In this document: positions 1 through 5,034 of the stretch, in pieces
Position numbering within the stretch: the first letter of the stretch is position 1
Layout: each line of letters starts with the position of its first letter
NCBI GenBank assembly: GCA_937884685.1
Contig: CAKZYM010000145.1
Span: 1 to 7,516, forward strand
Direction: 5' to 3'
Source: an uncultured Calothrix sp.
GTDB lineage: Bacteria > Cyanobacteriota > Cyanobacteriia > Cyanobacteriales > Nostocaceae
DNA: 7,516 nucleotides
Program-made: the position numbers and the translations under genes
Notes under the pieces: model-generated
Databases searched by the model: none
What the model was told of the DNA's origin: nothing
What the model saw: only the letters and a program-made list of their open reading frames with translations

Positions 1-2
1 TA

Positions 3-101
3 TGTTCTAGTCCAACTCTCGGTACTACTCCTGCACCCAAAGAGTTTATCAAAGCCGTAGATATTTTTTTAGAGATTTTGGGTTTGGTCATTCGATTTTA
101 G
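3..101 (+). CDS. 3' end of an unidentified protein (partial, runs off the left edge)
   Basis: An open frame enters from the left edge and ends at TAG (99-101), giving 32 residues. It contains TTPAPKEFIKAVDIFLEIL and ends GLVIRF. The mix of charged and hydrophobic residues looks like a real amphipathic C-terminal helix; the other two forward frames stop by base 10 (frame 2) and base 60 (frame 1). I cannot name the family from so short a piece. The last two codons and the stop lie inside a GATTTTA heptad array starting at 94, so the repeat seems to have supplied the present stop. The gene is convergent with the TerB-C gene. Stop-free length alone is weak evidence, so confidence is moderate to low. 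Confidence 0.4.
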   Translation, partial: CSSPTLGTTPAPKEFIKAVDIFLEILGLVIRF

Positions 102-165
102 ATTTTAGATTTTGGATTTTAGATTATGTCCTTACGGACACGCTACACTAAAGGATTTTGGATTA
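94..165. repeat. STRR heptad array GATTTTA/GATTTTG, interrupted by a palindrome
   Basis: Four consecutive heptads are visible (94-100, 101-107, 108-114, 115-121: GATTTTA, GATTTTA, GATTTTG, GATTTTA) followed by GATTA. After a 28-bp interruption (126-153) the pattern resumes at 154-165 (GATTTTG, GATTA). Short tandemly repeated heptamers of this kind are characteristic of Nostocales genomes. The array contains the stop codon of the left-edge reading frame. Confidence 0.8.
127..140. repeat. Small palindrome TGTCC-TTAC-GGACA
   Basis: A perfect 5-bp stem (127-131 with 136-140) closes a 4-nt loop. It sits within a GATTTTA heptad array that continues on both sides. Its right flank CGCTACACTAAAG (141-153) matches 12 of 13 bases of CGCTAGACTAAAG at 348-360 in the REP-like element, so the two share a module. 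It resembles short mobile palindromes dispersed in Nostoc-type genomes, from memory only. Confidence 0.6.
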
Positions 166-178
166 TTAAATTCAACAA

Positions 179-378
179 TTGTAGGGTGTGTTGTCGCGAA
201 GTGCAACGCACCGTTTATAATTGCTAACTATTTCCAAATAGAAGATTAGTTACTGAATAAGAGGGGGGAGAGGGGGAAGAGGGGGTAGAAAAAGTAATTT
301 TTACAGTTAATTTTAGAGTTTGAGAAGAGTATATAAACATTTCGGTGCGCTAGACTAAAGCCATAACGCACCCTACAA
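179..378. repeat. Inverted pair of REP-like hairpins, possibly a ~200-bp MITE-like unit
   Basis: The left arm (179-213) begins TTGTAGGGTGTGTT and ends AACGCACCG. The right arm (343-378), read on the minus strand, begins TTGTAGGGTGCGTT and ends AGCGCACCG, so the outer 14 bases match with one mismatch. Each arm also folds on itself: 185-193 pairs with 204-212 (9 bp, one G-T), and 344-349 pairs with 367-372 (6 bp). GTAGGGTGCGTTA-type palindromes are abundant in cyanobacterial intergenic DNA. I see no clear target-site duplication and no transposase, so a non-autonomous element is inferred. The hairpins could also end transcription of the convergent genes on either side. Confidence 0.6.
261..286 (+). 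repeat. G-rich purine tract with three G-runs
   Basis: Runs of six, five and five G (263-268, 272-276, 281-285) recur with about a 9-base period, separated by AGA and AAGA. The tract lies between the two REP-like arms. Three long runs fall one short of a canonical intramolecular quadruplex, so this is best read as a degenerate tandem repeat. Confidence 0.5.
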
Positions 379-419
379 AGCAAATTTACATAAGTTATTT
401 ATTGATATTTTCTTATTCT

Positions 420-461
420 CTACTTGCTACTTACTACTTGCTACTTCTTACTTCCTACTTA
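420..461. repeat. STRR heptad array, CTACTTG type
   Basis: Six contiguous heptads: CTACTTG, CTACTTA, CTACTTG, CTACTTC, TTACTTC, CTACTTA. On the minus strand they read as AAGTAG-type units. The last unit overlaps the end of the TerB-C gene and supplies its final Lys codon and TAG stop (AAG TAG). It is the same repeat family as the array at 3330-3364. Confidence 0.85.
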
Positions 462-1072
462 GAAGCAGCTTTTTTGCTTTTCACTCCTTCTGAAATATCA
501 ATAATTTTTTGAATATTTTCTAGATATTCCTCATACACTTGGGGAATATCATTATCTGTTGAAATAATTAATTCACCAACTGCATTCTGAGCGCGTCCGT
601 TGATGGAATCAATTAATAAATTTGGCATAGTGATATTCTGTTCAGCAATCTTTTTAATAGAAGATTTTACTCTTACTTGCTTTAATATAATTTTTAATAC
701 CTTTATTTCATGGTCTGGTAAACTTTGCAGAAATCCCTTCCACTCCTCAGTTAATTCTTCCGATATATTGGCTATTTTCTCCGCTGGTTCAATTGTGATA
801 ACTTCTGTTTTCTCCGCTGGTTCAACGGTAATAGATTCCACTAAGTCATCAAAAGGAAACTCTTCTGTTTCTTCTTCCAATTCTGCTTGAGTAACAGGTA
901 GCTGAGGATTTAAATTCTCTAACTGCTGTAGTAATTCCCAAACCTGATTTTGTAATAAGTCTCTTTCTTCCCTAAGCAATGATGTTTGTGCTTGTAATTC
1001 TTCTAACTGGGTTTTCTCTTCTTGTTTCTGAGTTTTTAATAACTTGACATCCGCTTTTAATGTTTCCTGTTT
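455..1072 (-). CDS. C-terminal half: TerB-C domain remnant, 205 codons after the internal stop
   Basis: The first 31 codons after the TAA continue the coiled coil (KQETLKADVKLL...). The first possible in-frame start is a TTG at 977-979, which would give 174 aa, but no convincing ribosome binding site precedes it. In that numbering, residues 30-75 are acidic and contain a duplicated motif (TVEPAEK, then TIEPAEK). Residues 77-163 resemble the TerB C-terminal domain: EEWKGFLQSL, MPNLLIDSINGRAQNAVGE, then VYEEYLENIQ. The MP..L.D.IN core and the closing VYEEYLE are the features I used. The C-terminus SKKAASK runs into a heptad array that supplies the TAG stop. Independent expression is doubtful. 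Confidence 0.5.
   Translation of the reverse strand, partial: KQETLKADVKLLKTQKQEEKTQLEELQAQTSLLREERDLLQNQVWELLQQLENLNPQLPVTQAELEEETEEFPFDDLVESITVEPAEKTEVITIEPAEKIANISEELTEEWKGFLQSLPDHEIKVLKIILKQVRVKSSIKKIAEQNITMPNLLIDSINGRAQNAVGELIISTDNDIPQVYEEYLENIQKIIDISEGVKSKKAASK
775..825 (-). repeat. Two 18-bp direct repeats, 33-bp period, inside the TerB-C gene
   Basis: Bases 775-792 and 808-825 are identical on the plus strand (TTTTCTCCGCTGGTTCAA). The 33-bp period equals 11 codons, so the reading frame is kept and the protein carries VEPAEK and IEPAEK in tandem. It lies in the acidic linker before the TerB-C domain, where length changes are probably tolerated. Confidence 0.7.
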
Positions 1073-1816
1073 TTAGGTTCTACTAGAACATAGTTCTTGT
1101 TGCTTTTTCTGCTCGGTTTCTAATTCTTCAACCTGTACCCTTAACTCGTGTACTCTCTCTTCTAATTGAGGCTTGAGCCTATCTAATAAAATTAAATTAC
1201 TATCTAATTCTTCTCGTTCTTGCAGAAGTTCGCCAATTTTTGTATGTAATTGAGTTATCTCATTTTTAGATACATTACAATTTAACTCTAAACGCTTCTT
1301 TTCTGCTGAAATATTAGAAAAAGAAGTTTCCACTTCTTGCTTGGATTTTTCTAAAGTTTTAACTTCATCCCGTAAACTAATAACCTGCGATTCTAAATGT
1401 CTTTTCTGAAGTGCAAACGTGCTTAATTCCCGATTTAACGAATCTCTTTGATTTCGGTTTTCCCCAACTTGATATTGAAGTTGATTCGATTCTTGATGCA
1501 AAGTATGACGGGTTGCTTCTAATTGACGAACCTCTAAAGTTATACCTTTTTGTACGTTTTCTAATTCTTGGATTCGCTTGTAAAATGAATCTACAACCAG
1601 CGACTCATAATTTCTGCGTTTTTTGTCCGTCTTTTTATCTACAATAAATGTCGCCGTAAAGGTAGCAAGCATAGTTATGATACCCGTAAGAAAGGCACTA
1701 TAGAAATTCCACCAGGTGATAACTAAAGTAAATCCGAAGCTCACCGCGAAGGCAACTATACCTATAATAAATCGATTGCTGACCATAGAGTCTTGCACGT
1801 TGCTTGTTTTTAGCAT
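1073..1816 (-). CDS. N-terminal half: membrane-anchored coiled-coil protein, 247 aa
   Basis: This part can be translated as it stands, from ATG at 1814-1816 to TAA at 1073-1075. Residues 14-34 (FIIGIVAFAVSFGFTLVITW) and 38-59 are hydrophobic helices joined by a very short turn, a hairpin anchor. The KK/RR-rich segment after the second helix suggests, by the positive-inside rule, that the following region is cytoplasmic. Residues from about 75 to the end are Glu/Leu/Gln/Lys-rich heptads with no Pro (for example LEATRHTLHQESNQLQ), a continuous coiled coil. It ends abruptly at KQQELCSSRT without the C-terminal domain. No good Shine-Dalgarno sequence precedes the ATG. A protein ending here would keep the anchor and coil but lack TerB-C. 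Confidence 0.65.
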   Translation of the reverse strand: MLKTSNVQDSMVSNRFIIGIVAFAVSFGFTLVITWWNFYSAFLTGIITMLATFTATFIVDKKTDKKRRNYESLVVDSFYKRIQELENVQKGITLEVRQLEATRHTLHQESNQLQYQVGENRNQRDSLNRELSTFALQKRHLESQVISLRDEVKTLEKSKQEVETSFSNISAEKKRLELNCNVSKNEITQLHTKIGELLQEREELDSNLILLDRLKPQLEERVHELRVQVEELETEQKKQQELCSSRT

Positions 1817-1914
1817 AGTTCATTTATCTAAATATGTTGCCGCTGTATCAAACCTCACATATGTTTCTTTAACACCCTGATGCAATGGTTTTTTACCTAT
1901 CCGACTTCAATATG

Positions 1915-1941
1915 AGTATAAAAAAATAATTAATAAGTCAA
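1915..1941 (-). promoter_or_regulatory. Possible promoter of the TerB-C gene
   Basis: On the minus strand TTGACT (1941-1936) is followed after 15 nt by TATACT (1920-1915), about 100 nt upstream of the ATG at 1816. The boxes are 5/6 matches to each sigma-70 consensus, but the spacer is shorter than the usual 17. It lies in the 167-bp gap after the ATPase gene, so the TerB-C gene could be transcribed separately. Confidence 0.25.
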
Positions 1942-1971
1942 TATATCTACTTAGGAATAATAATTATTTTT
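1922..1971. repeat. AT-only 11-bp inverted repeat between the two minus-strand genes
   Basis: Bases 1922-1932 (AAAAATAATTA) and 1961-1971 (TAATTATTTTT) are perfectly complementary around a 28-nt loop. In a minus-strand transcript this is a weak stem ending in U residues just after the ATPase stop, so it could be a poor terminator. With no G-C pair, chance in AT-rich DNA is a real alternative. Confidence 0.3.
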
Positions 1972-1983
1972 GTTTATTTATAT

Positions 1984-3303
1984 TTAATTTTGTGATTCTG
2001 CTGTATTGGGAACGATGTTTTTTTCAGCCCTCAAAAAATCTACAAATTGTCTTGCTGTTCTTCCGGAACGTCCATTATGACGAGTTGCCCATTGTAAAGC
2101 CTGAAATTTTAGTTCTTCTGTACTAATATCGATATTAGATAATTTAACCAAATGCTGAACGATTTGTAAATAAGTCTTCTGAGAAGCAGGTTCAAAAGTC
2201 AGAGTCAAACCAAAACGGTCGCTAAATGAAAGCTTTTCCTGAACTGTATCCCAAGAATTAACTTCATCGGAATCTTTGGGTTGGGGTCTATCTGCAAAAT
2301 ACTCGCGAATCAAATGACGACGATTTGATGTTGCGTAGACTACAACGTTTGTTGGTCTTGCTGTTAAACTTCCTTCTAAAACAACTTTGAGTGCTTTGAA
2401 AGCGTCGTCGTCTTCCTCGAAGGAAAGGTCATCAACAAACACTATGAATTTTTGTGGCTTGTTTCTTAAATATTCTACGATTTGTGGAAGTTCTTTGAGT
2501 TCGGATTTTGCAACTTCTATCAAGCGTAAATTTTGTTCGGAATATTCGTTTAATAAAGCTTTGACCAAAGAAGATTTACCGCTACCGCGACTACCGTAGA
2601 GTAAAACATGTAAAGCAAGCTGTCCTGACAATAGAAATTCAGTATTTTTAACTAAAGTTTCTTTAGGAGACTCATAAGCCACCAACTCGCTCAACTTCAC
2701 CCTATCCGGGTAGCTGATACCGATAAACTCACCTTGCTGCCAGCGAAAAGCTTTATATTCTGCGAAAATACCAGTACCATATTGCCGATAGAATGCTGCT
2801 AAATCTTCCACAGCATCAGTCCAATCTTCCAAGGTTCTTAGTTTCTCTATCAGCGGTAACTGGTAGTTAGCTGCAATTTCCTTCCGTTCTGTATACCATA
2901 CAACCGGTAATATAGGTAGATGGGCAGCAGACTGCACCCATTCACTCAGAGAAGCAACGCTACATTCATGAAAGTTCTGCAAAGCTTGTAAATCATGTTT
3001 AGCGGCTGAGATTAAAGCTGGAGTTAAGCTTGCTTCCAAAGCTTGATTGCTAAAAGGATTTTCCGAAACCAAGATTTGAGAAATCAGATATTCTTCCCAA
3101 TTTTGATTTTTACTAGCCAAAAGATTAAAAAAATTGCCATAAGCTTGAAGACAATCTCTTGCTTCAGAATTAGGGTAGCGTATGGCCTGCAATAAGTTAA
3201 GAAATGCTTTACCTACTTCCGTTGCAAACACAGATTGGTAAAGTAAAAGAGAAGCTGCTTGGCGTTGGAGAAATTGAACCGATTCAATGGCTTGATTATT
3301 CAT
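1984..3303 (-). CDS. DUF815-family AAA+ ATPase, 439 aa
   Basis: A P-loop ATPase of the DUF815 family; its cellular role is not established. The N-terminal ~215 residues are helical and of no recognised catalytic type. The ATPase core has Walker A GSRGSGKSS (237-245), Walker B FIVFVDDL (286-293), a sensor-1-like ATSN (324-327), a probable arginine finger in SDRFGLTL (361-368), and GRSGRTARQF (411-420) in the sensor-2 position. The ATG at 3301-3303 (MNNQAIESVQF) is preferred over a TTG at 3358-3360. The 19 residues between them are encoded mostly by a heptad repeat array and form a spurious hydrophobic leader. No signal peptide or membrane segment remains, so a cytoplasmic protein is inferred. 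It stands 167 bp upstream of the TerB-C gene on the same strand and divergent from the TMEM14 gene; a functional link to either is unproven. Confidence 0.88.
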   Translation of the reverse strand: MNNQAIESVQFLQRQAASLLLYQSVFATEVGKAFLNLLQAIRYPNSEARDCLQAYGNFFNLLASKNQNWEEYLISQILVSENPFSNQALEASLTPALISAAKHDLQALQNFHECSVASLSEWVQSAAHLPILPVVWYTERKEIAANYQLPLIEKLRTLEDWTDAVEDLAAFYRQYGTGIFAEYKAFRWQQGEFIGISYPDRVKLSELVAYESPKETLVKNTEFLLSGQLALHVLLYGSRGSGKSSLVKALLNEYSEQNLRLIEVAKSELKELPQIVEYLRNKPQKFIVFVDDLSFEEDDDAFKALKVVLEGSLTARPTNVVVYATSNRRHLIREYFADRPQPKDSDEVNSWDTVQEKLSFSDRFGLTLTFEPASQKTYLQIVQHLVKLSNIDISTEELKFQALQWATRHNGRSGRTARQFVDFLRAEKNIVPNTAESQN

Positions 3304-3314
3304 TTGGTTAAAGA

Positions 3315-3371
3315 GGGAGTAGGGAGTAACAAGTAGCAAGTAGCAAGTAGCAAGTAGCAAGTAGTAAGTGG
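3315..3371. repeat. Composite STRR array: GGGAGTA x2, then CAAGTAG x5
   Basis: Two GGGAGTA heptads (3315-3328) are followed by five perfect CAAGTAG units (3330-3364) and a degenerate TAAGTGG (3365-3371). The array lies just upstream of the ATPase ATG, in its presumed 5' leader. On the minus strand it stays open in the ATPase frame and would encode an artificial leader rich in Leu and Tyr, which misleads start calling. It is the same family as the array at 420-461. Confidence 0.9.
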
Positions 3372-3475
3372 GGATTAGAAGGAGTAAAAGTTAGGAAATA
3401 AGGAGGAGAGAGTATTATTATTAATTTTCCGTCTACGGTGAGAAAAATAGCTGCAAATCTACACAGGTTTTAACA

Positions 3476-3793
3476 ATGCAAAGTATTATAGCCGCGAGTT
3501 CATACGGGATTTTATCAATTGTCGGTGGCATCATCGGTTACAAGAGTGCGGGCAGCAAAGTTTCTTTAATAAGTGGAACAATTAGCGGTTTATTGTTGCT
3601 AACTGCTGCTTTTGTGCAACTGCAAGGACAAGCTTGGGGTTTGACTTTAGCCGTGATTATTACGAGTATTTTAATGGTTGTGTTTGCAATTAGACTCGCT
3701 AAAACACGTAAATTAATGCCAGCAGGATTGATGGTTATTTTAGGTCTAGTGACATTAGTAGTGATGTTGTCACCTAATGGTGTTACTGGCTAA
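3476..3793 (+). CDS. TMEM14/FAX-like small membrane protein, 105 aa
   Basis: A small integral membrane protein of the TMEM14 family, which includes plant chloroplast FAX proteins implicated in fatty-acid export; the function in cyanobacteria is not settled. Four hydrophobic helices are visible at about residues 4-22, 29-47, 54-73 and 80-98, filling almost the whole chain. Family-like elements are GGIIGYKSAGSKVSLISG (17-34), with small residues at the first loop, and RLAKTRKLMPAGLM (73-86) before the last helix. Length is typical of the family. The ATG at 3476 is the first in frame, with only a weak ACAGG before it. It is divergent from the ATPase gene, with about 170 bp and a heptad array between them, and lies 117 bp before the ATL gene on the same strand. 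Confidence 0.85.
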   Translation: MQSIIAASSYGILSIVGGIIGYKSAGSKVSLISGTISGLLLLTAAFVQLQGQAWGLTLAVIITSILMVVFAIRLAKTRKLMPAGLMVILGLVTLVVMLSPNGVTG

Positions 3794-3910
3794 TCGCTTT
3801 CGATGTAGTCTTGATAATACGGTAAGGAAATTTTACCTAATAATTACAACTCGAAAACCAAAAACTTTTCTGAGTTCTCTATTCCTTGTAATAACAGTTA
3901 GCATTTCACA

Positions 3911-4228
3911 ATGTCCACATACGACCTCATTTATAAAACCGTTCGTAAAATACCTGCTGGTAAAGTTGCTACCTACGGACAAATAGCGGATTTAGCAGGA
4001 TTGTATGGTAAAGCACGTTTGGTTGGATACGCAATGTTTCACGTAGATACCACTTCAGATGACATACCTTGGCACAGAGTAATTAATGCTAAAGGTGAAA
4101 TTTCTTATTCAAACTTGCGCGAAGGAGGAGATTATTTACAAAAGCAGTTGTTGGAAGATGAAGGAATCGAATTCAATTCAGCAGGGAAAGTTAATCTCAG
4201 TCAGTATCGGTGGGAACCTGGTATTTGA
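3911..4228 (+). CDS. Alkyltransferase-like (ATL) DNA-repair protein, MGMT family, 105 aa
   Basis: This matches the DNA-binding domain of O6-methylguanine-DNA methyltransferases but lacks the reactive cysteine: the usual PCHRV motif reads PWHRV here (53-57, Trp54). That substitution defines ATL proteins, which bind and flip O6-alkylguanine and hand the lesion to nucleotide excision repair rather than removing the alkyl group. Other expected residues are present: Tyr22 in the KVATYGQIA turn, and Arg36 in GKARLVGYAM, placed as the arginine finger of the helix-turn-helix. The length of about 105 aa is normal for ATLs, so the absence of the N-terminal MGMT domain is not a truncation. The start at 3911 gives MSTYDLIYKTVRKIPAGKV, a standard family N-terminus. 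Soluble and DNA-associated by inference. Confidence 0.92.
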   Translation: MSTYDLIYKTVRKIPAGKVATYGQIADLAGLYGKARLVGYAMFHVDTTSDDIPWHRVINAKGEISYSNLREGGDYLQKQLLEDEGIEFNSAGKVNLSQYRWEPGI

Positions 4229-4299
4229 CAGAATCAATGCAGTAGTCTAAAGGTTGCTCATCATAGTTAATCAGAATTAGCAAGCCGTACTTTTCCCTA

Positions 4300-4326
4300 T
4301 ACTTGCTACTCTCTACTCTCTCACTA
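4300..4326. repeat. Degenerate STRR array, CTACTCT type
   Basis: TACTTG (4300-4305) is followed by two CTACTCT heptads (4306-4319) and a weak CTCACTA. It is the most decayed member of the CTACTTG family in the window and lies about 70 bp after the ATL stop codon. Confidence 0.6.
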
Positions 4327-4896
4327 ATCCCTTATTGCAAATAATTCTAGATATCGCGGTTATTTTTAATCAAGGAACACGGCAATCAAGGGCTTTCCAT
4401 GAGTTTATATTTTGCTTATTAAGAATCTTTTCTATAATTAAAAAAGTTAAAATCTCAGGTTTTTCGCTGTAGAGAATTTGTATAGATATATTACGGCAGG
4501 AATGTAATTTGTCAATACTCCGCTAGAGGTAATCTGAGAGAATTGATGGTTTTGCGTAGATTTTCGGTTATAGAGGATTGTTGATGCTCTGGCTAAGTAA
4601 TTATTAGGCTACGAGTAAAGAAAAATAATTGTATATCTTCCGGAAAGGATAGAAAAGTTCTTGTACTTTGTGAGTGTTAGCTGTTGTAATAGATAATTAT
4701 ATTAATGTTTGTTAATGGTACGGCTGTTCAAAAACGAAATCTAGGTAAAAGAACAGGCATTAAAAGGTTAAAGCATAAATATTTATATTCGCGTAAGTAA
4801 AAATAGAATAATATTAAAGATTTCACCCTCCAAAGCAGAGGCAAATTTAAAGCGATAGTAAAGATAAAATTGGCATTTTGGCAGCTTTTTGTCAGG

Positions 4897-4934
4897 AAAA
4901 TACGATATTAATAAAGCGTAGTCATCGTATTTTT
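4897..4934 (+). promoter_or_regulatory. Perfect 10-bp inverted repeat ending in a T-run, leader of the kinase gene
   Basis: AAAATACGAT (4897-4906) is exactly complementary to ATCGTATTTT (4924-4933) around a 17-nt loop, and a further T follows at 4934. As RNA it would be a stem running into five U, a weak intrinsic terminator or attenuator. As DNA it could be an operator for a dimeric regulator. It lies about 100 nt upstream of the ATG at 5035. Confidence 0.4.
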
Positions 4935-4937
4935 AAG

Positions 4938-4967
4938 ATTCCCTAAAAAGGGGCTTCGCTGGGGAAT
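4938..4967 (+). promoter_or_regulatory. Second leader stem-loop, ATTCCC/GGGAAT
   Basis: ATTCCC (4938-4943) pairs with GGGAAT (4962-4967) around an 18-nt loop containing GCTTCGC. It follows the preceding inverted repeat by four bases, so the two may form one structured leader before the kinase gene. It could equally be a dispersed palindromic repeat, as GGGGCTTCGCTGGGGAA-like words are common in these genomes from memory. Confidence 0.3.
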
Positions 4968-5017
4968 GCTGTCATAATCAAAGCCAAAACCAAAAAAAGC
5001 TGATTTTAAAGGAATCT

Positions 5018-5024
5018 AAGGAAG
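5018..5024 (+). promoter_or_regulatory. Ribosome binding site AAGGAAG of the kinase gene
   Basis: AAGGA (5018-5022) is complementary to the 16S rRNA 3' end and lies 12 nt before ATG 5035, slightly far but usable. The codon directly before the ATG is an in-frame TAA (5032-5034), so this start cannot be extended upstream. Confidence 0.5.
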
Positions 5025-5034
5025 TAACACATAA

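Larger units (their letters stand above)
455..1816 (-). pseudogene. Two-TM, coiled-coil, TerB-C domain protein, split by an in-frame TAA
   Basis: The open frames 1073-1816 and 455-1072 are in the same register: 1362 nt, or 454 codons with an internal TAA at codon 248 (1073-1075) and a terminal TAG. Read through, the product has two transmembrane helices (about residues 14-34 and 38-59), a basic stretch KKTDKKRR (61-68), a long coiled coil crossing the stop, an acidic linker, and a TerB-C-like domain (about 356-442). Heptad-rich sequence continues on both sides of the stop with no frame change, so the simplest history is one nonsense substitution, for example CAA to TAA. It may be a pseudogene, a recent mutation, or a sequencing error; recoding of TAA is unlikely. 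TerB-C is known from tellurite/stress-associated Ter systems; the role of this architecture is unknown to me. Confidence 0.75.
4229..5034. other. 806-bp intergenic region with no convincing gene
   Basis: I checked every ATG on both strands. The longest ATG frame is 31 aa (4705-4800, MFVNGTAVQKRNLGK...), basic, with no family resemblance and no cysteine, so I do not call it a gene. Other frames end within about 12 codons. No tRNA-like sequence was seen. The region holds a degenerate heptad array (4300-4326), an 8-bp palindrome TTCCGGAA (4638-4645), and two stem-loops close to the kinase start (4897-4967). It probably carries a long 5' leader or an unannotated RNA for the kinase gene. Confidence 0.6.

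Noticed and set aside
126..227. 33-codon ATG frame with several Cys (MSLRTRYTKGFW...), which could pass for a small peptide gene
   Set aside because: It is built almost entirely from the palindrome, the resumed heptads and the left REP-like hairpin, so it is a repeat artefact.
600..890. Plus-strand ORF of 96 codons
   Set aside because: Antisense shadow of the TerB-C gene, with a Ser/Ile/Phe-rich composition typical of reversed acidic coding sequence.
3304..3360. N-terminal extension of the ATPase from a TTG start, resembling a hydrophobic signal sequence
   Set aside because: It is encoded mostly by CAAGTAG and GGGAGTA heptads; the ATG at 3301-3303 gives a normal family N-terminus.
3777..3986. 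Plus-strand ORF of 69 codons between the TMEM14 and ATL genes
   Set aside because: It overlaps both genes in another frame and has no family-like motif.
4225..4253. Perfect TTGACA at the ATL stop codon with a 17-nt spacer to TAAAGG
   Set aside because: The -10 box is poor and the next gene is about 780 nt away; probably chance.
4504..4518. NtcA-like site GTA...TAC upstream of the kinase gene
   Set aside because: The spacer is 9 nt, not the 8 nt of GTA-N8-TAC, and no well-placed -10 box follows.
4705..4800. 31-aa basic ORF upstream of the kinase gene, considered as a RiPP precursor
   Set aside because: No Ser/Thr/Cys-rich core, no leader-like acidic segment, no good ribosome binding site; its length is expected by chance.
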